Part shown: piece by piece, positions 1-7,913 of the stretch
How positions within the stretch are numbered: position 1 is the first letter of the stretch
Layout of the letters: each line of letters begins with the position of its first letter
Assembly: GCA_017531485.1 (NCBI GenBank)
Contig: JAFXKY010000052.1
Coordinates: 1-64,000 of the forward strand
Direction of reading: 5' to 3'
Origin: Eubacteriaceae bacterium
Lineage (GTDB): Bacteria; Bacillota; Clostridia; Eubacteriales; Anaerofustaceae
DNA: 64,000 nucleotides
Translations under genes and position numbers: made by a program
Notes under the pieces: model-generated
What the model was told of the DNA's origin: nothing
Databases searched by the model: none
What the model saw: the letters and a program-made list of their open reading frames with translations, nothing else

Positions 1-92
1 ACCTGTACCCATTCCGAACACAGAAGTTAAGCCCGCCCACGCCGAAGGTACTTGTCTGGTAACGGACCGGGAGACTAGGTAGTCGCGGGGTA
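1..92 (+). rRNA. rrf: 5S ribosomal RNA, 3' part (cut by window edge)
   Basis: The first bases carry the conserved 5S core (CCGAACACAGAAGTTAAGC) followed by the usual loop E and helix IV region and a G-rich 3' end. The 5' part lies outside the window. The 3' boundary is estimated from where the conserved sequence gives way to an AT-rich spacer, so it may be off by a few bases. This is probably the last gene of an rRNA operon reading into the window. Confidence 0.93.
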
Positions 93-112
93 TTTTTTTA
101 TTATTTTGTCCG

Positions 113-137
113 CCATCTGCTTCGGTAGGTGGTTTTT
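113..137 (+). terminator. Intrinsic terminator after 5S rRNA
   Basis: An 8-bp stem (CCATCTGC / GTAGGTGG, with two wobble pairs) around a TTCG tetraloop is followed by a T run. It sits just after the 5S gene and should end the rRNA transcript. Confidence 0.75.
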
Positions 138-201
138 ATTTGAAATTTATTACGCATGTGCTATAATTTATTTATAATCCAATTTTAATTTTATTGAAGC
201 T

Positions 202-909
202 ATGATTATGAGATATTTCAAATATAAAAATACTGCCAAAAATTATAATAATGCCTTAAAGGAACAGTACAAAACGTTAACCAAAGATGAAAAAGAGATT
301 GTCCGGAAAGAAAGAACTTGGCTTCGTCTTACATCAATCATTTCTCCGGGAATTTTTTGTATTGTCTGTATGTGGGGGATTATCCTTTTGAAACGCATTC
401 CTCGTCCGGATAATTTGTTTTGGATAATTATTTATTATGCCGGAATGTTGTTATTGGGATTTTTTGTCCTTATTGTAAGCGGACTTCTGACTTATGTTAT
501 GTCTATTCCTTTATTTAAAAAGATCGATTCATTTAATGTTCCATTGATGAAAAAAGACATTTTCTCTAAAGCATGTGCCCATTTGAGAGAATATTACGGA
601 TTAAATGAGCCTTATATCGTTACTAAATGTTATGATTCATCTGACGAATTGTTTCGTAATCATGATGTGTGTATATTTGTCGTAGAGGATGAATTGCGTA
701 TTACAGCAGATCTGGTACGTGGTTTTCTTTATGGTGAGCGAGATCTCGGTTGTTACTGCTTCAGACGAGATGAAATTTCTCTTACAAAGAAGAAAGATGG
801 AAATATTTTGGTTGCTGAGCTTAGATGTGGTGATACTTCATTTTCATTGGGATATCGTGCAAAATCATATATAGAAAAATACTTTTTTAATGAATACACT
901 CTGATTTAA
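202..909 (+). CDS. Hypothetical membrane protein, two TM segments
   Basis: The 235-residue product is not recognised. A charged N-terminal stretch (residues 1-42) is followed by two hydrophobic segments at about 44-64 and 72-100. A soluble C-terminal part of about 130 residues has mixed alpha/beta composition. The topology resembles small membrane proteins with a cytoplasmic sensing or scaffold domain, but no motif supports a function. No clear Shine-Dalgarno precedes the ATG, and an ATG two codons later (208) is equally possible. The gene is slightly richer in AT than its neighbours. It stands alone between the rRNA terminator and a convergent gene. Confidence 0.6.
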   Translation: MIMRYFKYKNTAKNYNNALKEQYKTLTKDEKEIVRKERTWLRLTSIISPGIFCIVCMWGIILLKRIPRPDNLFWIIIYYAGMLLLGFFVLIVSGLLTYVMSIPLFKKIDSFNVPLMKKDIFSKACAHLREYYGLNEPYIVTKCYDSSDELFRNHDVCIFVVEDELRITADLVRGFLYGERDLGCYCFRRDEISLTKKKDGNILVAELRCGDTSFSLGYRAKSYIEKYFFNEYTLI

Positions 910-925
910 TATATTACATTAAAAT

Positions 926-947
926 AAGGCAGGTCATCCTGCCTTTA
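926..947. terminator. Shared terminator between convergent genes
   Basis: A GGCAGG-TCAT-CCTGCC stem with A and T tracts on both sides lies between two convergent reading frames, so it can act in both directions. Confidence 0.7.
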
Positions 948-951
948 TGTT

Positions 952-2109
952 TTATTTTTCATCCTTCGTAGTGCCGTCCGAATTTAATTTCTGTTTAAAC
1001 GGATCGTAATTTATTGCGAAATCCTGTGCCATCATTGATTCGAGGGCGGATATTTCGCTGGAGATATCCAGGAAATCTTCTTCAAACATTGCGTCAAGCT
1101 GCTGTTCGTATGCGAGTACGAGTGTGTCGAGGATATTTTCGATATCTTTTCGTGCTTTCTTTACATTCGCACTGTTTGCTGACTGCGATTCAAGACGTCT
1201 GTAATCATCGAGGAGTTTGAGTGTCGTGGGAAGATAATAATTAAGGAACGTTCTGAGAATGTTCTTTTTCTCAGGCTTTTCTTCAAGGATTTTGAATATC
1301 TTCGCCGTAATTTCTTCGATACGTGCGATCTTTGACGATGTGTTTTCGTCTTTGATTTCGTCGTTGAGTTTTCTGATCTGGTCTATTGTTTCTTTATAGT
1401 TGCCGGTGAATTCTTCAACCGTGTCTTCCGTGTCATCTTCAACGACAACATTTGAGTTTCTCATAAATCTGCTTGTTGAAATGTCAAGATATGCCTTGTC
1501 TCCGAAAAATCCTTCGTCGATCATGTCTTCGAGGTCTTTGCAGGCTTTGTCATACGTAGTGGGGATCTTTGAGGCGATGGTTTCAATGAGGACAGAATCG
1601 CTTTCACCTATTATAGCAGCGTATTTCTTATATCTCTTGAGTTTTTTCTTTATTTCATTTCCCATGAAGAGCATTCCGAGTCCGCCGCCGAGGAATATTC
1701 CGCCGAGAGCCATGTCGCTTGCGTAGAATCCGTATGAAAGCATGTCCACAAGAGTTATAAGCCCCGATAACGAGAAAATGCCGCCGAAAACGTTGAGAAG
1801 AATTTGTTTTAATTTCATTCCTCCGCCTTTTTTCGGCTCCTTAGAAGTTTGTCTTTTATTGTCTTTTATTATCGTCGCATCCTGCGCTGAAGAACGCTTC
1901 TGCTGATTTGTCGACTGACCGAAATTCTGAGAATATCTTTGATTTTCGCGACGGATGTTTGATTGTGTCTGTTCGTACTCTTCGATCTGTTTTATTGTTT
2001 TTATTAAAAGATAAAGTCCCGCCGGCCACCAGAACATAAACGAAAAGATTATGCCTATGACCCTTCCGGGAGTGAGTGGATGATCGGAATTGTTGTTTTT
2101 CTGAGTCAT
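952..2109 (-). CDS. XpaC-like protein (5-bromo-4-chloroindolyl phosphate hydrolysis family)
   Basis: The 385-residue protein begins with a hydrophobic segment (about 13-38). A polar Gln/Ser/Asn-rich linker follows (about 45-95), then a TM hairpin rich in glycine (about 105-150). The soluble helical C-terminal half has the pattern seen in XpaC proteins (KYAAIIG near residue 163 and a following helical bundle). XpaC is named for an old phosphatase-related phenotype, and its molecular role is not settled. It often sits beside telA (tellurite-resistance family), but no telA is here. The start has a plausible AAGGCAGG ribosome site. The family assignment is by recognition of the C-terminal half and is moderately sure. 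Confidence 0.68.
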   Translation of the reverse strand: MTQKNNNSDHPLTPGRVIGIIFSFMFWWPAGLYLLIKTIKQIEEYEQTQSNIRRENQRYSQNFGQSTNQQKRSSAQDATIIKDNKRQTSKEPKKGGGMKLKQILLNVFGGIFSLSGLITLVDMLSYGFYASDMALGGIFLGGGLGMLFMGNEIKKKLKRYKKYAAIIGESDSVLIETIASKIPTTYDKACKDLEDMIDEGFFGDKAYLDISTSRFMRNSNVVVEDDTEDTVEEFTGNYKETIDQIRKLNDEIKDENTSSKIARIEEITAKIFKILEEKPEKKNILRTFLNYYLPTTLKLLDDYRRLESQSANSANVKKARKDIENILDTLVLAYEQQLDAMFEEDFLDISSEISALESMMAQDFAINYDPFKQKLNSDGTTKDEK

Positions 2110-2232
2110 TAATTGTCCTGCCTTAATTTATATATGCGTAGTCCGCTGATATAAATTATAAACATGAAAAAACACAAAGTCAATTAAAGGAACATTAAAT
2201 TTTAGATTAAATTCCATGTTCGTGGATATTTT

Positions 2233-2266
2233 TTATAAAACAAAGCGCCCGATAGTTGTGCCGGGC
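2233..2266 (-). terminator. Terminator after N-acetyltransferase gene
   Basis: On the minus strand a GCCCG...CGGGC stem with a 10-base loop is followed by a T-rich stretch just past the stop of the acetyltransferase gene. The stem is short, so strength is uncertain. Confidence 0.5.
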
Positions 2267-2273
2267 ATAGATC

Positions 2274-3095
2274 TTATTTTTTCAGATTTTCAAATTCTTC
2301 TCGGATGTCGACGCCGAAGATCTTTTTCATAGCGTCCATATATTCATTGTCGTCTTCAAGAACCGTTACAGTCTTCTGATGGTTTTCAACGACAGAAAGT
2401 TCTCTGCCCGTGAGGGAAACGCTGCCGTTTTTCGTTCTCATGTTCAGATTTGCCCTGTCACGGAAGCGTGCATTGGGTCCGACTCCGCACATGATGTTCG
2501 GTGCGATATAATCCACCGGCTTATATTCTGCGATGCCTGCCTGAAGCACGATCTTGGGCTGATTGTTGATCCGGGATTCTTCGGAGAGGCGGTAGAGATT
2601 AAACCAGTATTCACCGACGCGTTTCATCATGAATTTTTCGCCGTGAATGTCCTGCCACTCATCTTCCTTATATTCAACGATTCCCGGAGGCATTGCACCG
2701 CCGCCCACGTCGAAGTAATATTTCTTTCCCTCGAGTACGACGCAGCTTCCGCGGTGGAACACGGGGGCAACAGTTTCTTCCGTGGGCATGATCCTGCAGG
2801 GGACGCAGTATGCGTTGTATCCAAGCTCCTGAACGAGCTTGATGAAAAGTCCGTTTATTTCAAAGCAGTATCCGCCGCGTTTGTTGATAACGATCTTATT
2901 ATAAATATCTTCGATGTCGATGGAGATATCTTTGCCGAGAAGACCAACATCAAGAGTATCGAACGGTACGTGTGTCTGATGTGCGTAGATGAGTCTGTCG
3001 AGATAATCTTTGTCGAGTTTTTCCGGACGTGGCATTTCGATTCTTTCGAGATATGTGTCTACGCTCGGAAGGGGTGCATATAATCCTGAGTACAT
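2274..3095 (-). CDS. nat: Arylamine N-acetyltransferase
   Basis: Transfers acetyl from acetyl-CoA to aromatic amines or hydrazines through an acetyl-cysteine intermediate. The family catalytic triad is visible: Cys77 in RGGYCFE, His114 in the VFHRGS strand and Asp129 in YYFDVGGG. The length of 273 residues is typical. I chose the second in-frame ATG (3095) because an AAAAGGAG ribosome site lies 5 bases before it; the upstream ATG (3113) would overlap that site. In Clostridia these enzymes are monocistronic and their natural substrate is usually unknown. The neighbours give no clue. Confidence 0.93.
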   Translation of the reverse strand: MYSGLYAPLPSVDTYLERIEMPRPEKLDKDYLDRLIYAHQTHVPFDTLDVGLLGKDISIDIEDIYNKIVINKRGGYCFEINGLFIKLVQELGYNAYCVPCRIMPTEETVAPVFHRGSCVVLEGKKYYFDVGGGAMPPGIVEYKEDEWQDIHGEKFMMKRVGEYWFNLYRLSEESRINNQPKIVLQAGIAEYKPVDYIAPNIMCGVGPNARFRDRANLNMRTKNGSVSLTGRELSVVENHQKTVTVLEDDNEYMDAMKKIFGVDIREEFENLKK

Positions 3096-3302
3096 ATTTT
3101 CTCCTTTTAACATTTGATGATGAATAAATTATACGTTTATTTTAATATTTTTTCAATAATATCATATGTATTTTGTAAATTTGTTTAATAGTGGATATAA
3201 TAAGATGAGTGCTCCCCACAAAGCAGGGAACACTCAGAAATAAGAGGAAAGAAATGTCATGCGGTATATAATATGCTATTTTTGCGGCTTTGACATAAAA
3301 CA

Positions 3303-3331
3303 TTGAAAAATTACGGGTACTATGGTAAAAT
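3303..3331 (+). promoter_or_regulatory. SigA-type promoter for murT-gatD
   Basis: TTGAAA and TAAAAT are separated by 17 bases. This places the transcript start near 3340 and supports translation from the ATG at 3363 rather than from 3303. Confidence 0.65.
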
Positions 3332-3362
3332 ACTCCTGTCAATAAATTCTGAGGTAAATATA

Positions 3363-4745
3363 ATGAAAATGTTTTTTACTATGTTGCTTGTCAAACCGAT
3401 AATCTTCATAATGAATCTTCTCGGTTTTTCCGCAACCAACTTACCCGGTAACATCTGTCTGAAGATCTTCCCGGATATACTTGCACACTTCAAAATGCCG
3501 AAATACGTGATTTTTGTCACAGGCACCAACGGCAAGACGCTTTCCGCCATTACTATCAGCCACATTTTCCGTGAAAAGGGAATGACGGTAGTAAACAACA
3601 ACGAAGGCAGCAATCTCGATTCCGGGCTCATTTCAAAGCTCATCAAGAATTCAACATTCACAGGAAAGATCAAAGCCGATGCCGCAGTTCTGGAAGTTGA
3701 TGAAGATGCAACGGCAAAGATGTGCAATATCTTAAAGCCGAGCCACCTTATGATCACGAATATCTACCGTGACTCCATTTCCCGCAACGCTCATCCCGAA
3801 TTTGTTCTCAGAAAGCTCAGAAAAGTTCCGGGAGATGTTTGCCTTGTATTGAACGGTGACGACGCACTTTCCGGAATGCTCGGAACAGACGAAAACCGCA
3901 AAATATTCTATACTGTGGACAAGGCGCCCGACAGGGATGATAAATGCGAAAACCTCATCTGCGACATCCGCACATGCCCGGTCTGCCATATGCCCATTAA
4001 ATATGAATACATTCAGTTCCACCACATCGGCAAATTCCACTGCGAACATTGCGGATTCGAAATGCCCGAAGGTGATGTGCAGGCAGGGGATATTGATTAT
4101 GAAAAGAGAACTTTCGTCCTCCGCGAAAAAGACGGAAAAACGACGGAGTTTCCGTTCTCAACGGGAAATCTCTATGAAGTATATAACAATACTGCCATCG
4201 CCGCACTCTGCCTTGATCTCGGTTTTGACGGAAAATTCATTTCCGATTCAATAAAGAGTCTTTCGTCAACAGGCGGAAGATATAAGGAAGATGTTGCAAA
4301 CGACACGGCAATAATCTCAATGGTCGGAAAGAGCCAGAATCCGATATCATGCTCGCAGTCATTCGCAAAGGCGAAGATGATCGATGGCAAGAAGGTCATA
4401 ATCATCGCTATCAACGACCGCGTTTATGGCGGACACGACCACAACGAAGACACTTCATGGTTCTACGACACTGATTTCGAATTCCTCGTAAGCGATGATG
4501 TATTGCAGTATATAGTCGTGGGTCACAGAATGTACGACGTGGCGTTAAGGCTTGTCATGGCGGGGGCAGACGAAGATAAGATACTCCTCACGCCGGAATA
4601 TGACCTGTCAGCGGCGAAGATGGTGGATTATGACGCTGTAAAAGGCGGAAGCATACTTTATTTCTTTGAAGTATATTTCCGTGAATGGTCTGTAAAGATG
4701 AAAGAAGCATTACTCGCGGAGGCAAAAGCGCATGAAAAACATTAA
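3363..4745 (+). CDS. murT: Lipid II isoglutaminyl synthase, Mur-ligase subunit MurT
   Basis: With GatD, MurT amidates the D-Glu of lipid II, using ATP and glutamine-derived ammonia on the cytoplasmic face of the membrane. The 460-residue protein shows the Mur-ligase P-loop TGTNGKT (53-59). It also has a MurT-specific four-cysteine zinc ribbon (Cys205, Cys208, Cys227, Cys230) and the C-terminal domain with DTSWFYD (Asp363). That Asp is at the place of the MurT Asp that completes the catalytic triad of GatD in Staphylococcus. The motifs around GKSQNPISCSQ and an insertion rich in His/Asn before DTSW are divergent. A GAGGT site precedes ATG 3363, and the 3' end overlaps gatD by 14 bases. See the finding on GatD for why amidation is in doubt. 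Confidence 0.93.
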   Translation: MKMFFTMLLVKPIIFIMNLLGFSATNLPGNICLKIFPDILAHFKMPKYVIFVTGTNGKTLSAITISHIFREKGMTVVNNNEGSNLDSGLISKLIKNSTFTGKIKADAAVLEVDEDATAKMCNILKPSHLMITNIYRDSISRNAHPEFVLRKLRKVPGDVCLVLNGDDALSGMLGTDENRKIFYTVDKAPDRDDKCENLICDIRTCPVCHMPIKYEYIQFHHIGKFHCEHCGFEMPEGDVQAGDIDYEKRTFVLREKDGKTTEFPFSTGNLYEVYNNTAIAALCLDLGFDGKFISDSIKSLSSTGGRYKEDVANDTAIISMVGKSQNPISCSQSFAKAKMIDGKKVIIIAINDRVYGGHDHNEDTSWFYDTDFEFLVSDDVLQYIVVGHRMYDVALRLVMAGADEDKILLTPEYDLSAAKMVDYDAVKGGSILYFFEVYFREWSVKMKEALLAEAKAHEKH

Positions 4746-5472
4746 AATAAATTATATATGCCCTGAACTGTGTCATTTTTACGGTGACGCAGGAAATCTC
4801 CGCTACATCGAAAAGAAAGCGGAAATGATGGGAAACAGCGTTGAGATAATCGAAAGCTCACAGTTTGACGTTCCGCTTTTCGCCGGGGAAGGCTGTGATA
4901 TGGTTTATATCGGTGCGACGACGGAAGAATATGTCTTTGACGTTATGAATTATCTTAAAAAATATCGTCAGGCATTTGTGAACTATATCGAAAACGGCGG
5001 ATATGTTCTCGCGACGGGAAATACTCTGGAATGTTTTTATGAAACCATTACACGTGATGACGGAGAAGTTTTCGAAGCTCTCGGAATGTTTCCGCTTCAC
5101 GCCAAACAGTTTTATGGAAAAAGACATTCGTATAACGTAATTGCAAAATACGATGACCGCATCACCGTTGCAGGTTATAAAAACCTTTGCAGTGACACTG
5201 ATGAAAAGGTATATGAAAATTATCTTTTCAGAATAATTCGTGAAGCGGGAAAGAACGTCGAAGAAGGATGCGAAGGCATCCATTACAAAAATCTCTTTGC
5301 GACATATCTTCTCGGTCCCGTACTCCTTCAGAATCCCGAGTTCTCCGATGAGATATTCATGGGACTTTTCGGGGAAGACTTCAGAAAAGTGAGGATACCC
5401 TTTGAAGTTGAAGCGTACGAAAAGAGAGTAAACGACGTAATGAATTCAAAAAATCCTGATAAGAATGGTTGA
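4732..5472 (+). CDS. gatD: GatD-like glutamine amidotransferase subunit, catalytic residues missing
   Basis: The 246-residue protein aligns along its length with GatD, the glutaminase partner of MurT. Shared features are the N-terminal YGDAGN segment and the C-terminal EGIHYKNL...TYL-GP region. The nucleophile elbow, ICGGYQ in active GatD, reads ATGNTLE here, so Thr95 stands where the catalytic Cys should be. The TYLHGP motif reads TYLLGP, so Leu194 replaces the catalytic His. It therefore looks unable to hydrolyse glutamine, although the frame is intact and the gene is translationally coupled to murT. It could be a structural partner, or MurT could use free ammonia. Confidence 0.88.
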   Translation: MKNIKINYICPELCHFYGDAGNLRYIEKKAEMMGNSVEIIESSQFDVPLFAGEGCDMVYIGATTEEYVFDVMNYLKKYRQAFVNYIENGGYVLATGNTLECFYETITRDDGEVFEALGMFPLHAKQFYGKRHSYNVIAKYDDRITVAGYKNLCSDTDEKVYENYLFRIIREAGKNVEEGCEGIHYKNLFATYLLGPVLLQNPEFSDEIFMGLFGEDFRKVRIPFEVEAYEKRVNDVMNSKNPDKNG

Positions 5473-5477
5473 TTGAT

Positions 5478-6260
5478 ATGAAAATACTTGCACTCGGGGA
5501 TATTTTTGGCCGCCCCGGCAGAAAACTGATAGAATCATATGCCGCATCCGTAAAAAAAGAATTCGGAGCAGACTTCCTCATCGCCAACATCGAAAACGCT
5601 TCCGCAGGCAAAGGCGTCAGCGAAGCAAACGCGAAGGACCTCCTGAAGGTTGAGGCGGTGGATATGTACACTTCCGGAAACCACATCTGGGACAAAAAAG
5701 ACGTAAACAACATCCTTCAGGAAAGCGACAGGATCATCCGTCCTGCAAACTATCCCGATCCATGCACAGGTAAAGGCTATGGCATTTACCGCGTCGGAAA
5801 GAAAAGGATCGGCGTTGTTAATCTTTCGGGAAATGTATATATGAATAATCTTGATAATCCTTTTTTGACCTTCGACAAGATATACCAAAATATTAAAAAC
5901 GTCTGTGATATCATAATCGTAGATTTTCACGCTGAAGCAACGAGCGAGAAGATCGCTTTCGGATATTACGTATCCACCCGCGCAAATGCAGTCTACGGTA
6001 CACATACTCATGTTCAGACGGCAGATGAAAGGATTCTTGACAAACATACAGGTTACATTACCGACATCGGTATGTGCGGTCCGCTGGACGGCGTCATCGG
6101 TGTTGACAAAGACATAATTATCAAAAATTTCGTCACTCAGCGCCCCGTGAAGCACGAAGTTGCGGAAGGAGCAGTTCAGCTCAACGGCGTGGTGTTTGAA
6201 TTTGATGATGAGACCAATAAATGTATTTCCGTGGAGAGGGTGCGTAAGATATTCGGATAA
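5478..6260 (+). CDS. ymdB: YmdB family metallophosphoesterase
   Basis: This belongs to the calcineurin-like phosphoesterases typified by Bacillus YmdB, which hydrolyse 2',3'-cyclic nucleotides or cAMP and affect biofilm and RNA turnover. Metal-binding motifs are in place: GDIFGRPGR (8-16), NIENAS, TSGNHIWD (about 65-72), DFHAEATSEK (about 150) and GTHTHVQTAD (about 175-184). The length of 260 residues is usual. An ATG at 5478 is preferred over an upstream TTG (5469) that overlaps the end of gatD. The gene lies between gatD and spoVS; ymdB beside spoVS is the arrangement known from Bacillus. Confidence 0.93.
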   Translation: MKILALGDIFGRPGRKLIESYAASVKKEFGADFLIANIENASAGKGVSEANAKDLLKVEAVDMYTSGNHIWDKKDVNNILQESDRIIRPANYPDPCTGKGYGIYRVGKKRIGVVNLSGNVYMNNLDNPFLTFDKIYQNIKNVCDIIIVDFHAEATSEKIAFGYYVSTRANAVYGTHTHVQTADERILDKHTGYITDIGMCGPLDGVIGVDKDIIIKNFVTQRPVKHEVAEGAVQLNGVVFEFDDETNKCISVERVRKIFG

Positions 6261-6279
6261 TAATATTCAAGGAGTATCT

Positions 6280-6540
6280 ATGGAAATCTTAAAAGTATCT
6301 TCATCATCAAACCCCAACTCCGTTGCAGGAGCTCTTGCAGGGGTTATCCGCGGCAACAACACCGCTGAAGTCCAAGCAATCGGAGCAGGTGCGCTCAATC
6401 AGGCAGTCAAGGCTATTGCTATCGCAAGGGGATATGTTGCGCCGGGAGGAATCGATCTTGTATGTATTCCCGCATTTACTGAGGTGAACATCGACGGTTC
6501 CGGAAGAACGGGAATAAAGCTCATCGTCAGAGCCGGATGA
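6280..6540 (+). CDS. spoVS: Stage V sporulation protein S
   Basis: This 86-residue protein matches the highly conserved SpoVS/Alba-like family throughout: VSSSSNPNSVAGALAGVIR at the start, GAGALNQAVKAIAIARG in the middle and a GIKLIV end. SpoVS acts at a late stage of spore coat and engulfment development. It also binds nucleic acid and is kept in some non-sporulating bacteria, so it does not prove sporulation. An AAGGAG site lies 5 bases before the ATG. It follows ymdB by 19 bases and probably shares its transcript. Confidence 0.97.
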   Translation: MEILKVSSSSNPNSVAGALAGVIRGNNTAEVQAIGAGALNQAVKAIAIARGYVAPGGIDLVCIPAFTEVNIDGSGRTGIKLIVRAG

Positions 6541-6552
6541 ATAAAATAAATT

Positions 6553-6584
6553 GCATTGTGCCGTACGCACGATGCTTTTTTATT
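6553..6584 (+). terminator. Terminator after spoVS
   Basis: A GCATTGTGC / GCACGATGC stem is followed by a T-rich run, directly after the spoVS stop. Confidence 0.8.
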
Positions 6585-6601
6585 TGGCCGGGAAGATTAT
6601 T

Positions 6602-6615
6602 CGAAAACATTTTCG
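6602..6615. promoter_or_regulatory. Palindrome resembling a Gram-positive LexA box
   Basis: The 14-mer CGAAAACATTTTCG is the core of a 9+9 inverted repeat and agrees at 11 of 14 positions with the Bacillus LexA operator CGAACATATGTTCG. It lies upstream of the yigZ-ruvA-ruvB-queA run. It is about 20 bases upstream of the predicted -35, which is a less usual position for a repressor, so the call is tentative. Confidence 0.4.
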
Positions 6616-6633
6616 AATGAGGGAGATACTTTG

Positions 6634-6661
6634 TTGCATATACGAAAAAAGATGGTATAAT
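6634..6661 (+). promoter_or_regulatory. Promoter for yigZ-ruvAB-queA
   Basis: TTGCAT and TATAAT are separated by 16 bases and end 6 bases before the yigZ start codon. The leader is therefore almost absent, which fits initiation with a very short or missing untranslated region at yigZ. Confidence 0.6.
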
Positions 6662-6667
6662 AAAAGA

Positions 6668-7303
6668 ATGAAATCATATCTGACCGTAAAAGAAACAACA
6701 GAAAACACAATAATAATAAAGAAATCGGAATTCATCGGAAAAGTCATCCCTGTGTCAACGGAAGATGAAGCCATTGAAGCGTTAAACGCCGTCAGGAAGG
6801 AGCATTATAAGGCGACGCATAACTGCTATGCTTACATAATCGGTGAAAACAGCGGTATAGTCAAATTTTCCGACGACGGAGAACCGGCCCAGACGGCAGG
6901 AAAACCTATATATTCCGTAATGCAGCACAGAAATATCACCAACGCCCTTATCGTCGTGACAAGATATTTCGGCGGCATCAAATTAGGGGCAGGCGGCCTT
7001 GTAAGGGCATATTCCCAGGCAGCATCGGAAGTGCTGGATGTGTGCGTGGGGCTTGAATGTATATACAGCGACGTGGTAAATTTCAAGGTGGATTATTCCT
7101 TCTTCGGAAAGCTCTCTGCGGAGATCATAAACAGAAATTATAACCTCGGGGATGTTATTTACGCAGACGACGTGAATGTGACCGTATATGTCCCGAAGGA
7201 AGAAACACGTGAATTTATAGATTTTGTTTTCGATATGTCAAACGGAAATTATATGGGCGAACATATCGGAGAAAAACTCTTTGAAAAGGAAACAAAGGTA
7301 TAA
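6668..7303 (+). CDS. yigZ: YigZ/IMPACT family protein
   Basis: The 211-residue UPF0029 protein has the N-terminal IMPACT-type fold, with HNCYAYIIG, SDDGEPAQTAGKP and TRYFGGIKLGAGGLVRAY (about residues 55-120). A ferredoxin-like C-terminal domain follows. The biochemical role in bacteria is not defined; eukaryotic IMPACT acts in translational control. The ATG at 6668 is chosen because it begins the conserved family N-terminus and follows the promoter; longer versions would start upstream of the promoter. It is one base from ruvA. Confidence 0.92.
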   Translation: MKSYLTVKETTENTIIIKKSEFIGKVIPVSTEDEAIEALNAVRKEHYKATHNCYAYIIGENSGIVKFSDDGEPAQTAGKPIYSVMQHRNITNALIVVTRYFGGIKLGAGGLVRAYSQAASEVLDVCVGLECIYSDVVNFKVDYSFFGKLSAEIINRNYNLGDVIYADDVNVTVYVPKEETREFIDFVFDMSNGNYMGEHIGEKLFEKETKV

Positions 7304-7304
7304 T

Positions 7305-7913
7305 ATGTTTGAATATTTAAAGGGTAAGGTTTTTATTAACGACAACGACTCTTCCATCGTCGTGGAGTGCGGTGGAGTGGGGTATCTTCTCAACTGCTCA
7401 CTCAACACCATCGCCGAACTTCGCGGAAAAGAAGACGCGACGGTTTATACGTACATGAGCGTAAGTGACAACGGCATCTCCCTTTACGGCTTTGCAGGGA
7501 AAATGGAAAGAGAAGTTTTCCTCAGCCTTATTACCGTTCCGAAAGTCGGAGCGAGAAGTGCCGTACAGATACTCTCCCTTGATACTCCCGGAAATATCGT
7601 ATCATACGTTCTTTCAAAAGATATCAAGGCTATCTCAAAGGCGAGCGGCATAGGAAAGAAAACTGCGGAAACGATCATCGTAACGCTTTATGACAAATTT
7701 GAGAAACTCGCTCTTTTTTTCGGAAGCGAGGAGGAGTATTACTATTCTCCGGCAGACGAAACGGAAAATACAAGCGCTTCCGACGCTGTGGAAGCTCTCG
7801 TTGCGCTTGGATTTGATATGACGACTGCGAAGAAAGCAGTAAATTCCGTCAAGGATGAAAATATGACGAGTGAAGAGATCCTCGCTCTCGCTCTCGGAAA
7901 GATGGGAATATAA
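7305..7913 (+). CDS. ruvA: Holliday junction DNA helicase subunit RuvA
   Basis: RuvA tetramers bind four-way junctions and load RuvB for branch migration. This 202-residue protein has the N-terminal OB fold (MFEYLKGKVF onward) and the two helix-hairpin-helix motifs (VPKVGARSAVQIL and ASGIGKKTAETII). A linker and the small C-terminal RuvB-binding domain (AVEALVALGFD) complete it. The start is the ATG right after the yigZ stop. Its stop codon directly abuts the ruvB start, which indicates translational coupling. No ruvC is nearby. Confidence 0.97.
   Translation: MFEYLKGKVFINDNDSSIVVECGGVGYLLNCSLNTIAELRGKEDATVYTYMSVSDNGISLYGFAGKMEREVFLSLITVPKVGARSAVQILSLDTPGNIVSYVLSKDIKAISKASGIGKKTAETIIVTLYDKFEKLALFFGSEEEYYYSPADETENTSASDAVEALVALGFDMTTAKKAVNSVKDENMTSEEILALALGKMGI

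Noticed and set aside
2379-3083. Long plus-strand open frame opposite the acetyltransferase gene
   Set aside because: The minus-strand frame has all catalytic motifs and a ribosome site; the plus-strand frame has neither.
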